A DNA stretch of 64,000 bases from Lacrimispora sp. BS-2. GTDB lineage: Bacteria > Bacillota > Clostridia > Lachnospirales > Lachnospiraceae. Where the stretch lies: NCBI RefSeq assembly GCF_040207125.1, contig NZ_CP157940.1:4425993-4489992 (forward strand), given 5' to 3'. Made by a program: the position numbers and the translations under genes. The notes beneath the pieces were generated by a model, which saw only the letters and a list, made by a program, of their open reading frames with translations, searched no databases and had not been told where the DNA came from. The number at the start of each line of letters is the position of its first letter. Position 1 is the stretch's first letter. This document shows positions 43,543 through 51,585 of the stretch, piece after piece.

Positions 43543-43570
43543 TTATCGAACTGCTGTCTGATAAAGTTAA
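43543..43570 (-). promoter_or_regulatory. Candidate SigD promoter for the C39-like peptidase
   Basis: On the minus strand, TTAA (43570-43567), 16 bases, TTCGATAA (43550-43543). The TTAA box is palindromic and is also the minus-35 of the divergent promoter on the plus strand. Confidence 0.5.
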
Positions 43571-43593
43571 GATTGCTATAAAAAAACCGATAT
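43567..43593 (+). promoter_or_regulatory. Candidate SigD promoter for the nucleotidyltransferase-like gene
   Basis: TTAA (43567-43570), 15 bases, ACCGATAT (43586-43593; seven of eight to GCCGATAT), 85 bases before ATG 43678. Confidence 0.55.
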
Positions 43594-43677
43594 ATAGTAT
43601 ATGAAGTGTTATTTTTTTAGCGGTAAATGATCTGCTGACAGCAGGAAAACGTATATTGATTAAAGGTGGAATCGTGA

Positions 43678-44952
43678 ATGAGTAAAGGATACGAAGAACG
43701 GTATTTAATGACATTGCTGTCATCAGTGCTGAACCAGAAGGAATCACCGGCGCCGCTGAGGTACTTAAATTGGGAAAAGATGTTTCGGATTGCTGATTAT
43801 CACCGTGTGGCTCATGTTGTTTATTACGGAATTATGGGATTAGATGAAGAGATACCTCAGTCAGTCCGTCAGCGTTTTTTTGATAAATATTTAGAATCCG
43901 TTCATAGGGTCGAACGTTTACGTTCAGCAGAAAGGCAGGTACAGAATCTTCTGGAAAGGAACGGGATTAACTGCTTTTTTTTAAATTATTCTGATTTTGT
44001 TAACTGCTATCCTGTCGAAGAAATGTGCTGCAGGGAATTTATAGAGATCGGTACGGAAAAAAAGTATGCCCAGGCCGTCAGATCACTTCTTTGGGATGCG
44101 GATTTTGAAGAACGATATACGGAAATTCGAGGGGAACTCTACTACCGGGTTCCGGGGAATAAAGTTTTATGTTTCAATCAGACCATGTTTTTTAGCAGGT
44201 CCATGCAGAAATTTTATATCAATCTGGTTCATTCCCTGACCAATAAAAGGGGCTTTTACCATATCCGGGAGATGAATGCCAGTGAGATGTATTTATTCCT
44301 TATGTGCAGGCTGACGGATTCTTATGCCAGAGGAGATATCAGTTTGAGCCAAATTATGGATTTTTGGGCATTTTATAAAACCCAGGGAGAATTCTTTTTA
44401 TGGCCTTATATTTATGAACGTTTGAAGGAGCTTAAAATAGATGAATTTGCGGAACGTCTGGAATATCTTATCCTCCGCTGGTTTGGCACTGGAACGGGAA
44501 TTGAAAATGTGGAAATATACGATGCCATGGAATCTTACATCTTCAGCAAAGGAGCGGAAGGGCGTGAAATCAGTGAGCAGTTCCTGCCCTTGATCAAAAC
44601 GGTTGCCGATTGTTACTCCAGGGATAGGAAAAAAGAAGAATTCAAAAGGCTGGTAGCGTGGCTGTTTCCGGAACGGGATTATATGGAAACCATATATCCG
44701 GCATTAGAGAAAGCCGGCGTATTCCTCCCCGTTTTTTGGCTTATCCGTCTTGAACGATATTTCAGAAGGATGGCTGTCAACAGAATGGAAGAAAAGTTCC
44801 GGATCTCTAAACGGACATTTTTTCGGTTTATTTGGAGAAAGTATCAGGCAGTAAATGCAAAAGAGGCGGAAGAAATAATTGAAATAGAAGAGAAAAAGGA
44901 AATAGAGCAAAAAAATCAAAAGGAAGAAAAAACAGCGGAAATACCTAAATAA
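43678..44952 (+). CDS. Nucleotidyltransferase-fold (NTP_transf_5-like) protein, probably degenerate
   Basis: 424 residues. Overall it resembles the NTP_transf_5 family: helical N-terminal part (YHRVAHVVYYGIMGL), LLERNGINCFFLNYSDFVNC, a following sheet region, and a helical C-terminus with FYHIREMNASEMYLFLMCRL. The catalytic acidic pair usually written R-D-I-D appears as R-E-F-I-E (CCREFIEIGTEKKYA), so activity is doubtful. The tail is very rich in E and K. Divergent from the C39-like gene with a shared promoter region. Function unknown; SigD control suggests a link to motility. Confidence 0.6.
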   Translation: MSKGYEERYLMTLLSSVLNQKESPAPLRYLNWEKMFRIADYHRVAHVVYYGIMGLDEEIPQSVRQRFFDKYLESVHRVERLRSAERQVQNLLERNGINCFFLNYSDFVNCYPVEEMCCREFIEIGTEKKYAQAVRSLLWDADFEERYTEIRGELYYRVPGNKVLCFNQTMFFSRSMQKFYINLVHSLTNKRGFYHIREMNASEMYLFLMCRLTDSYARGDISLSQIMDFWAFYKTQGEFFLWPYIYERLKELKIDEFAERLEYLILRWFGTGTGIENVEIYDAMESYIFSKGAEGREISEQFLPLIKTVADCYSRDRKKEEFKRLVAWLFPERDYMETIYPALEKAGVFLPVFWLIRLERYFRRMAVNRMEEKFRISKRTFFRFIWRKYQAVNAKEAEEIIEIEEKKEIEQKNQKEEKTAEIPK

Positions 44953-44976
44953 TATCAGGTATTTTCGCTGTTTTTT
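44932..44976. terminator. Bidirectional terminator with both stop codons in its loop region
   Basis: ACAGCGGAAATACCT (44932-44946) pairs with AGGTATTTTCGCTGT (44957-44971), 15 pairs with one G-U, flanked by A6 on the left and T6-7 on the right. The plus-strand TAA (44950-44952) is in the loop; the csrA stop (44957-44955) spans its edge. Confidence 0.9.
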
Positions 44977-45206
44977 GACTGGCTCATTAAGTCCTTGATT
45001 TTGGAAATAGAGCCTGCGTTTAGATGAGAGGAAGCGGCCTCCTGATTGGCCGAGACAGCTTCCAATAACTCTGTACGAAGAATTGAAATTTCCTTTGGTG
45101 CATCGATAGCTAACTTTACCCAGTCATTTCCAGTTTCAATAACTGTAACCGTTATATTGTCACCAATAGTAAGGGACTGGTTATTTTTTCTTTGAAGAAT
45201 CAGCAT
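44955..45206 (-). CDS. csrA: Carbon storage regulator CsrA
   Basis: 83 residues: MLILQRKNNQSLTIGDNITV and VKLAIDAPKEISILRTELLE are the CsrA core; a C-terminal tail of about 20 residues is longer than in E. coli, as in Gram-positive CsrA. It binds GGA motifs in mRNA leaders, in Bacillus that of flagellin, and is antagonised by FliW, whose gene overlaps it by 26 bases. This is the last gene of the flgM operon. Confidence 0.96.
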   Translation of the reverse strand: MLILQRKNNQSLTIGDNITVTVIETGNDWVKLAIDAPKEISILRTELLEAVSANQEAASSHLNAGSISKIKDLMSQSKNSENT

Positions 45207-45654
45207 ACAAATCCCCCTTTTTTATAAAATCCTTAAGCGGATGACGGAAACGGTAAAGGGGATTATCCAAAATTATCTGTCTGGCTTCCCGGGTTTCTGT
45301 ATTTACCGCAATAGGAGCCTTTAAATTTACCGTGCTGTTCTCCATGGGGTCATGGATCACGCTGATAACATAATAAGAAACATTATCTTCGCTGTCTGCA
45401 ATTTTTAAAAGTCTTTGATCCTCTTTCGATAATTCCGGTTCGTATTTCTCATAAAACTGGAATGGATTCATAAGAATAAAGGAAACGCTCAAATCTTCTA
45501 CGGACTGCAGGCAGATCAAGGCATCGCTGTTCTCCTGAAAGGCCAGAGGAACATAATTTTTCAAGTCAGTAAAACCAAACAGCCCGTCAGAAAAATGTAT
45601 GAATTCTTTTTCTGAACAGGAAATCTTGCCAAAATATTGTGTATTGATTTCCAT
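45181..45654 (-). CDS. fliW: Flagellar assembly factor FliW
   Basis: 157 residues: MEINTQYFGKISCSEKEFIH, FSDGLFGFTDLKNYVPLAF and MNPFQFYEKYEPELS are FliW hallmarks. FliW binds either flagellin or CsrA, so free flagellin releases CsrA to block its own translation. GGAGG precedes ATG 45654. It overlaps csrA. Confidence 0.96.
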   Translation of the reverse strand: MEINTQYFGKISCSEKEFIHFSDGLFGFTDLKNYVPLAFQENSDALICLQSVEDLSVSFILMNPFQFYEKYEPELSKEDQRLLKIADSEDNVSYYVISVIHDPMENSTVNLKAPIAVNTETREARQIILDNPLYRFRHPLKDFIKKGDLYADSSKKK

Positions 45655-45675
45655 AAATACCTCCAGAGTACAGGG

Positions 45676-46284
45676 TTAAGCGAGAATATCTACCGGAGTA
45701 TGATTGAAGTAACTGGCCGCGCTGGGCGGAACATAAAGAGGCTTGCCGATATATTCAATATTCACGTCAGGCATCTGAGTGATAGATAACTCAACATTTC
45801 CCGGTATAAACTCAAAATTTCCATTTGCTACTTTCATGTCAAAATTTAATTTATCCATTTGGTATTGTATGGATAAATCAGGATCAGACCATTCGATATC
45901 AGGACCCGTAGTAGGAAGAAAACGTAATCCAAATTCTCCCGTAGGCTGCTGGGCGCGCTGACTGAATATCTGATCGAGGGGATTTGTAATTTTTGGGTCT
46001 AACAACATGGCACCTTCCTTTGCATATGTAGCAGTAGCCTCCATGGCGGCGGACTTGCCCTTGGCAGCGGCCTGACGAACGCTTTCCATCGTAGTAGGGC
46101 AGACTGAATTACGTGCATCGTACGTATCCAGGTGTAATTTGATCGGGCGATTTTTTATGGTCAGGCCGCCCTTGAGCCTGTTGGTTATCAGTTCGGACTT
46201 AGAACTGGAATATTCCAGTTTAGCCCTATGGATTTTCAGTTCGTATTCAATAGGTATGGTAGTAATCTTTAGCAGTGTTTCCAT
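45676..46284 (-). CDS. DUF6470 (YviE-like) flagellar locus protein
   Basis: 202 residues: an N-terminal LKITTIPIEYELKIHRAKLE, a central Ala-rich helix and a C-terminal beta region ending YFNHTPVDILA. The family lies between flgL and fliW in many Firmicutes; no molecular function is established. TGGAGGTG precedes ATG 46284. Position is canonical. Confidence 0.85.
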   Translation of the reverse strand: METLLKITTIPIEYELKIHRAKLEYSSSKSELITNRLKGGLTIKNRPIKLHLDTYDARNSVCPTTMESVRQAAAKGKSAAMEATATYAKEGAMLLDPKITNPLDQIFSQRAQQPTGEFGLRFLPTTGPDIEWSDPDLSIQYQMDKLNFDMKVANGNFEFIPGNVELSITQMPDVNIEYIGKPLYVPPSAASYFNHTPVDILA

Positions 46285-46305
46285 TATAACACACCTCCAT
46301 TAACT

Positions 46306-47319
46306 TTACTTCATGAAATCGATAAAAGATGGAGATAAGATGCTGGTTCCTACCTTAAGGGCGGCATTGTATGCGTACTGATTCCACATGTAATCAGTAA
46401 TAGCAGCTGCAGGGTCCATTCCTTCCACCTTTAACATCTGTTCTTGCAGAGAAATATCATTGTTTTCAAGCCGGTCCTTTGTTGTATTTAAAAATTCTGA
46501 TTTAACGCCGAGATTTGTGATTTCATTTAATACGTTGGTCCCTAAGCCTTTAAACTTGTCCATAAGCTTTCCATAAGCGTCTGAATCAAAAGTATCTGCC
46601 TCCAGTGCATCAGCGAGCTGGCCGGCTAATACAATGACATTATCGCTTAATCCATCTGCATCTTTTCCGAATCCAATGGCCTTGATGCCTGGAAGAGAAA
46701 GGTTAAATGCGCTGGAAGGTACGACACGGTCAATGCCATCAAGAGAAAGTCCCATCCCTAAGTCAACGTAAAGTGTTTCTTTGGATAAATTAGTAAGATC
46801 TTTATAATCCTGACTACCTGGCTCAGCATTCACATCAATTCCCCGGTAAGTAAGGGTCTTCCCATCCTCAGACAGCACAAAGGGAGGATTCTTTCCATCT
46901 GTTCCGGCAAATAAAAATGTATCTTCATAGGTGGTATTAAGGCTTAAGGTCATGGATTTCTGGAACTGACGAATGGCAGCGGCAAAGGTCTGCCGGGTTT
47001 CCGGCGTTTGCTTGTCGCCGCTCATAGCCTGTATGTTATAATCAGAACTAATGTTTCTCATAGCGTTGGATATTTGCATGAGAGCATCTTCCTGTCCATC
47101 CTGACGGGACTGAACATCCGATAAGGTATCTAAATTATCCAGATTCTTGTAATATTTTCGGTGAAGCTGGGAGGCGCGGGCTGCAGCTGCAGGATTCTCT
47201 GCAGCACTGTTAAAGCTTCGCTGAGTCATAACATGGTCTCTGGACCTATTTAAGTTGGCTACGGAAGCAGCAAGATTGCTTTTATAATTCCGTATAATCG
47301 CATTGGTTGAAATTCTCAT
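46306..47319 (-). CDS. flgL: Hook-filament junction protein FlgL (HAP3)
   Basis: 337 residues. The N-terminus MRISTNAIIRNYKSNLAASV and SFNSAAENPAAAARASQLHR are flagellin-like, and the C-terminus (AAITDYMWNQYAYNAALKVG) matches FlgL. It joins FlgK to the filament. AGGAGG precedes ATG 47319, ten bases after the flgK stop. Confidence 0.95.
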   Translation of the reverse strand: MRISTNAIIRNYKSNLAASVANLNRSRDHVMTQRSFNSAAENPAAAARASQLHRKYYKNLDNLDTLSDVQSRQDGQEDALMQISNAMRNISSDYNIQAMSGDKQTPETRQTFAAAIRQFQKSMTLSLNTTYEDTFLFAGTDGKNPPFVLSEDGKTLTYRGIDVNAEPGSQDYKDLTNLSKETLYVDLGMGLSLDGIDRVVPSSAFNLSLPGIKAIGFGKDADGLSDNVIVLAGQLADALEADTFDSDAYGKLMDKFKGLGTNVLNEITNLGVKSEFLNTTKDRLENNDISLQEQMLKVEGMDPAAAITDYMWNQYAYNAALKVGTSILSPSFIDFMK

Positions 47320-47329
47320 TAGAAACCTC

Positions 47330-49357
47330 CTATCTTCCTACGATGCCGGTATTGTTTATTAGTGTATTCAGTGCTTCGTCGAGGGTTGTCATAAGGCGGG
47401 CTGCAGCTGAAAAGGATCTTTGGTACTGCATCAGGTTGATGCCTTCCTCATCTAAAGAGACACCCGATACTTCATCCTTGCTGTTTGCAGTCTGCTGCAG
47501 AACAGATAAGTGGTTATCAAGGATTGCACTATTGGCGGAACTGTCAATACTCTGAGTAATTTCCAGGTTACAGTAGCATTCGAAAAAGTTTCCGGTATAA
47601 TGGGTAATATATCCGGTCTGGGCAACTCCATTTTTGTCCATGTAGGTGTTTTCATATTTGAAAACCCGCTCATCTTTCAGGGCCTTTAGCATTTTTAAAA
47701 TGTTGTCATTGGCGGTGGAACCGGCATCCTCTTCATGGGAAGAGATGATGTGAATGGTATTGTTCATCCAGTCATCAGATATTTTAATGTTGCTGGCGGT
47801 AAAACGGTTACTTCCATCGGAGGTCTGGAACAAATCAAAATTTCTGATATTGACAGGATTTGCTTTATAGCCAAGGGATATATCTGTATCATCGAGGGCC
47901 TTGATGCTGTCTACAGCCGTTGTTATGTTAGTGGCAGTACTGCGCCATTCCAGCTTTCCGGAGGCGTAGGACCATTTACCGGCTTCGTTGTTGCCATCCA
48001 CCAGCATTGAAAGGTTAGATGACGGGTCGGTATTCAATTTTGTGGCCAGGTTGTTTAAGCTCTCCTCAAGAGTTGCTCCAATGGGTATATCGTCTGCACC
48101 GGTACCAAATGTATAAGTCGCGCCATTGACTTTAATCGTCTCTCCTCTTAAGAAGTTTCCGGTCGTCTTTGAGAAATCCATACGGAATACTGCTTGCCCA
48201 GTGGCAGAATCTTTTGATGCTGTGCCCATATCCGGCAGCAGAGTCACGCCGGTAAAAGGTTTCGTATTGACATTCAGTTCATTAAAGGTCTTGGCAAAAG
48301 TCTGGACAAAAGATTCAAAGGATTTTTCGTAATATCCGATTCCTCTGTAATCGGTGGAAGGGTTGTCCATTTCTCCCGATTTATTCAATACATCCACAGT
48401 CCCTTTTAAAGTTCCTTCTTTCAGATAAGCGGTAATATCCGTTTTCAGAGTGCTTACATCTGAGTTGCCAGGGAAATCGCTGGCAGGAATCAAAGATATG
48501 GAGACCGTACCATCCGGCTCTCCGTTTATTCCTTTGTTTCGTTCCATAGAAAATGAAGCGACATTTTCACCGTGTTCACCGGCAGTAAGAGGATAAGTCA
48601 CTCCATCACTGCCTCTGAATTTTACAACCGGATACTCAAATTTAGCGCCTGTGGCAACGACCACATCCTTGTAAGAAACAGTGATTGGAAGGTAACCGGC
48701 AAGTTCATCGAATTTTGCATTCCTCTGATCCAAAAGCTCAAGAGCAGGATTGCCCTGTACCTGGCTCTTCCAGATGGCATCGTTTAACTCTCCGATGTCA
48801 GAAAGAAGACTGTTGATGGCAGGGATATCCGCATTCTCCAGGCCATTGAGGGTTTCCTCCCGGACACTCTTAAGGTCGGCGGACTTTTGATGGATGTAAT
48901 TTACGATGACCTGAGCCCTGGAACGGACAATGCTGTCAAACTCGCTGCTATTAGCTTTGGAGGCCAGTTTATCAAGGCTGGAACTTAATTCGCTGAGGGC
49001 TGTTTTCAGTGCGTTTTTATCAGTCTCATCAAAAATATCTGCTAATTGATCCAAGGTAGCCTGTCTTGCATCTGCTGTTCCCACCTTGGCAATCTGATTC
49101 CGGAACTGAACATCTAAAAAAGGATCTCTTATCTGGGAAATGCCGGTAATATGAACACCGTAACCTATTTTAGAACCAGGCCCGGTGCTTCCGTTATCGG
49201 CACCTCTTGTATTAAAGCTGATCAGATCCACCCTTTGTCTGGTGTAGCCCTTTGTATTAATATTTGCTATATTCTGTCCGGTTACATCAATGGCCCGCTG
49301 GCTGGCAGTCATGGCCAGTTGGGCGATGGTAAAGCCGGAGAACGTAGAGCGCGTCAT
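47330..49357 (-). CDS. flgK: Hook-filament junction protein FlgK (HAP1)
   Basis: 675 residues: FSGFTIAQLAMTASQRAIDV and TGQNIANINTKGYTRQRVDL at the N-terminus; LDEEGINLMQYQRSFSAAAR and LMTTLDEALNTLINNTG at the C-terminus. I chose ATG 49357 (GGGAGGGAT upstream), which overlaps the flgN stop as ATGA; an upstream in-frame ATG at 49372 has no better site. Confidence 0.95.
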   Translation of the reverse strand: MTRSTFSGFTIAQLAMTASQRAIDVTGQNIANINTKGYTRQRVDLISFNTRGADNGSTGPGSKIGYGVHITGISQIRDPFLDVQFRNQIAKVGTADARQATLDQLADIFDETDKNALKTALSELSSSLDKLASKANSSEFDSIVRSRAQVIVNYIHQKSADLKSVREETLNGLENADIPAINSLLSDIGELNDAIWKSQVQGNPALELLDQRNAKFDELAGYLPITVSYKDVVVATGAKFEYPVVKFRGSDGVTYPLTAGEHGENVASFSMERNKGINGEPDGTVSISLIPASDFPGNSDVSTLKTDITAYLKEGTLKGTVDVLNKSGEMDNPSTDYRGIGYYEKSFESFVQTFAKTFNELNVNTKPFTGVTLLPDMGTASKDSATGQAVFRMDFSKTTGNFLRGETIKVNGATYTFGTGADDIPIGATLEESLNNLATKLNTDPSSNLSMLVDGNNEAGKWSYASGKLEWRSTATNITTAVDSIKALDDTDISLGYKANPVNIRNFDLFQTSDGSNRFTASNIKISDDWMNNTIHIISSHEEDAGSTANDNILKMLKALKDERVFKYENTYMDKNGVAQTGYITHYTGNFFECYCNLEITQSIDSSANSAILDNHLSVLQQTANSKDEVSGVSLDEEGINLMQYQRSFSAAARLMTTLDEALNTLINNTGIVGR

Positions 49358-49782
49358 AATAATCCCTCCCATTTTGCTTTGTCTGGAGCCATTTTCCTTT
49401 GGGAATTCTGAATGGCTTTGTCTATCATATGAAGATTGAGTTCAATCATGGCTCTTGCACCATCACTTATTTCCTGAAACAGCCTGACCTGGCGGGAAAG
49501 TCTGTCAAACAGTTCTTTCAGCTGGTTACGGCCATCGTCCTCTGAGACTTTTGAAAGGATCTGCTGAAAAGTATCACCCTTCATTCCAAGTCTTTCCTGG
49601 CAATCCTCCCGCTTTTTATCAAGGCCTCTCAGCTTTAAAATGGCGGCCTGTTCCTTGTTCATGCAATCTTCTACATAAGTGACCCGGTTCTTTTTAACGG
49701 CTTCCAGCTTTACCTGTTCAACTGAAACCAGATCCTGAAAAAGCTGGATCATATCCTCAATTACTGCGATAAAATCATTCAT
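49354..49782 (-). CDS. flgN: Flagellar export chaperone FlgN
   Basis: 142 residues, all helical: AVIEDMIQLFQDLVSVEQVK and CMNKEQAAILKLRGLDKKRE fit FlgN, which escorts FlgK and FlgL to the export gate. AAAGGAG precedes ATG 49782. It overlaps flgM upstream by eight bases and flgK downstream by four. Confidence 0.9.
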   Translation of the reverse strand: MNDFIAVIEDMIQLFQDLVSVEQVKLEAVKKNRVTYVEDCMNKEQAAILKLRGLDKKREDCQERLGMKGDTFQQILSKVSEDDGRNQLKELFDRLSRQVRLFQEISDGARAMIELNLHMIDKAIQNSQRKMAPDKAKWEGLL

Positions 49783-50098
49783 GGAAATCTGCTCCTTTGT
49801 ATAAAAGAATCCTTTCGGCGATCTTGTTGGCATTCACCTGATAGGTTCCGTCCTCAATTTTCCGTCTTAAGCACTCCAGCTTTTCTTCTGATGCGGTCTG
49901 CTTGATTTCTTTCATAAGGGCATCTTTAAGGGTTGAGATGAACTTGGAATCCATTGCTTCCTGTGGAGCCGAACGGATGGTGATTGCATCGTAATTGTTC
50001 TTACCGGATTCAGAAAGGCTGATTTCGTTCTGATCCTGGTTCTGCCGTGTCATGGAGGTATTATACCGCGTACTGTAATAGTTCTGTGAAATACGCAT
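49775..50098 (-). CDS. flgM: Anti-sigma-28 factor FlgM
   Basis: 107 residues with MDSKFISTLKDALMKEIKQT...LRRKIEDGTYQVNANKIAER, the SigD-binding C-terminal helices of FlgM; the first ~45 residues are polar and likely disordered. It inhibits SigD until exported. GAAAGGAGTAAG precedes ATG 50098. It heads a seven-gene operon. Confidence 0.93.
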   Translation of the reverse strand: MRISQNYYSTRYNTSMTRQNQDQNEISLSESGKNNYDAITIRSAPQEAMDSKFISTLKDALMKEIKQTASEEKLECLRRKIEDGTYQVNANKIAERILLYKGADFHE

Positions 50099-50278
50099 TT
50101 ACTTACTCCTTTCTAAGAAGTTTATAAGGAAGTTCGATTTGCCTGACGGCTTATCAAACGGCTGATTTTCTAAATGACCTAAGTACCCGTTATGGGTATT
50201 TTGAATAAGATTCAGGCGGCGCTTTTGTTTATCGTTATTAAGAAAACCATGCCACGAAAATTTTTTATTACATCTATA

Positions 50279-50305
50279 ATATCGTCAGTTTTGAGAAAAT
50301 ATTAA
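50279..50305 (-). promoter_or_regulatory. Candidate SigD promoter for the flgM operon
   Basis: On the minus strand TTAA (50305-50302), 15 bases, GACGATAT (50286-50279; seven of eight to GCCGATAT). Transcription would start near 50272, leaving about 170 bases of leader that contains a TACCC/GGGTA hairpin. No clear terminator separates cheB from it, so read-through from the cheA operon is possible. Confidence 0.55.
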
Positions 50306-50328
50306 CTTCAGGAACAGAACTTTCTTAA

Positions 50329-51375
50329 TTAAAGAGAACTTAGATGCTTCATCAGGACGCCTGCTATATTTGCGCAGGGTACTTGTCTGGTCACAGCTCC
50401 TATGTTGTAGGCTACCATTGGCATTCCGTAAACAACGCAGCTATCCGCATCCTGTCCAATGGTAAAGGCTCCCTTTTTTTTCATTTTAAGAAGTCCGTCG
50501 GCCCCATCACGTCCCATTCCGGTCATAATGATTCCCACGGAGGAGGCCCCGGCCGTGTCGGCTACGGACTGGAATAGAACATCCACGGAAGGGCGGTGCC
50601 CGCTTACCTTTTCACCGGAATAGCAGTTTACCGTATAGCGGCTGCCCATTTTCACTACCTTCATCTGTAAGTCACCGGGAGCAATCAGCACCTGGCCCCT
50701 TTCTATGGCATCCCCGCTTTGGGCTTCTTTTACGTTCATGGCGCAGAGCCTGTTTAAACGGTCTGCATACATTTTGGTAAAGCCCTCCGGCATATGCTGG
50801 GTTACCACAATACCGGGCGTGTCCGCAGGAAGGTCTTTAAGCACCTGGAGAGTGGCTTCTGTTCCGCCCGTAGAAGCGCCTATGGCAATTATGGTATTGC
50901 AGGCATTCATGGAAAAGGTCATTTTTCCCACAGCAGGCTTTCCAGGTTCTATGGGAGGAGGGGCAGAGGCCGGGACCTTGATGACAGCACGGGAAGCAAT
51001 AAAGATTTTGCTGATCAGGGTATTTAAAAATGTGCTGGCAGTATTGCTGCTGGATAAGTCAGGTTTTCTTACAAAGTCCACAGCACCTGCAGAAAGGGCT
51101 TCAAACACGTTTAAATTAAGAGAAGAGACTAAAATGACTGGAACCGGGTGTTTGGGAAGAAGCTTTTTTACAAACTCAATACCATTGACCATGGGCATCT
51201 CCACGTCAAGTGTTACTACGTCTGGTTTAAGTACAGGAATCTTACGTTCCGCGTCAAATGCATCAACAGCATATCCGATCACTTCTATATTGGGATTTTG
51301 AGAGAGATTATCCATTAATACCTTGCGAAACAGCAGGGAATCATCTACTATGAAAACCCGGATTTTATTGGCCAT
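50329..51375 (-). CDS. cheB: Chemoreceptor methylesterase CheB
   Basis: 348 residues: receiver domain with D11-D12 and phosphoacceptor D57 (VVTLDVEMP), linker, and methylesterase domain with catalytic S168 (IGASTGGTEA), H194 (TQHMPEGF) and D290 (TGMGRDGADG). It removes receptor methyl groups when phosphorylated by CheA. AGGAGG precedes ATG 51375. Confidence 0.97.
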   Translation of the reverse strand: MANKIRVFIVDDSLLFRKVLMDNLSQNPNIEVIGYAVDAFDAERKIPVLKPDVVTLDVEMPMVNGIEFVKKLLPKHPVPVILVSSLNLNVFEALSAGAVDFVRKPDLSSSNTASTFLNTLISKIFIASRAVIKVPASAPPPIEPGKPAVGKMTFSMNACNTIIAIGASTGGTEATLQVLKDLPADTPGIVVTQHMPEGFTKMYADRLNRLCAMNVKEAQSGDAIERGQVLIAPGDLQMKVVKMGSRYTVNCYSGEKVSGHRPSVDVLFQSVADTAGASSVGIIMTGMGRDGADGLLKMKKKGAFTIGQDADSCVVYGMPMVAYNIGAVTRQVPCANIAGVLMKHLSSL

Positions 51376-51541
51376 AATTTATTCCTCCTGTTATTTCTTT
51401 TTCCTGCTCACGTTTTATTGGCAGAGTCTGCTTCATAAATTCAAGCTGAAAGTTTTTTCTTTCAACCTTTGGCGGATGGAACATTGATTCGCCGTTAACT
51501 CGTCGAACCGCAGCCCAAAATCCGTGTAATATAAAATCCAT
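51365..51541 (-). CDS. Possible 58-residue ORF between cheR and cheB
   Basis: An open frame from ATG 51541 runs to a TAA that overlaps the first codons of cheB by 11 bases, a coupling-type arrangement. The product is basic and mixed in composition (VERKNFQLEFMKQTLPIKRE), not low-complexity. Against it: no ribosome site, and the ATG lies inside the arm of a long hairpin. ATG 51484 within it is an alternative. No family recognised. Confidence 0.3.
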   Translation of the reverse strand: MDFILHGFWAAVRRVNGESMFHPPKVERKNFQLEFMKQTLPIKREQEKEITGGINYGQ

Positions 51542-51580
51542 TTACTGAAATGGAGAGACAGTAAATAGATTTTATATTAC
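51526..51580 (-). promoter_or_regulatory. Long hairpin in the cheR-cheB gap
   Basis: Arms 51526-51547 and 51559-51580 match over 21 of 22 positions with an 11-base loop. The stem is AT-rich, with no T-run beyond it on either strand. It may act as attenuator, RNA stabiliser or processing site between cheR and cheB. Confidence 0.6.
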
Positions 51581-51585
51581 GCAGA

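Noticed and set aside
45745..45752. GCCGATAT on the plus strand inside the DUF6470 gene
   Set aside because: The bases 15-16 upstream are GC-rich with no TTAW box, and it points antisense into coding sequence with no gene ahead on that strand.
50705..51301. 198-codon open frame on the plus strand opposite cheB
   Set aside because: cheB is a clear, complete gene on the other strand; the opposing frame shows no family features or ribosome site and is a codon-bias shadow.
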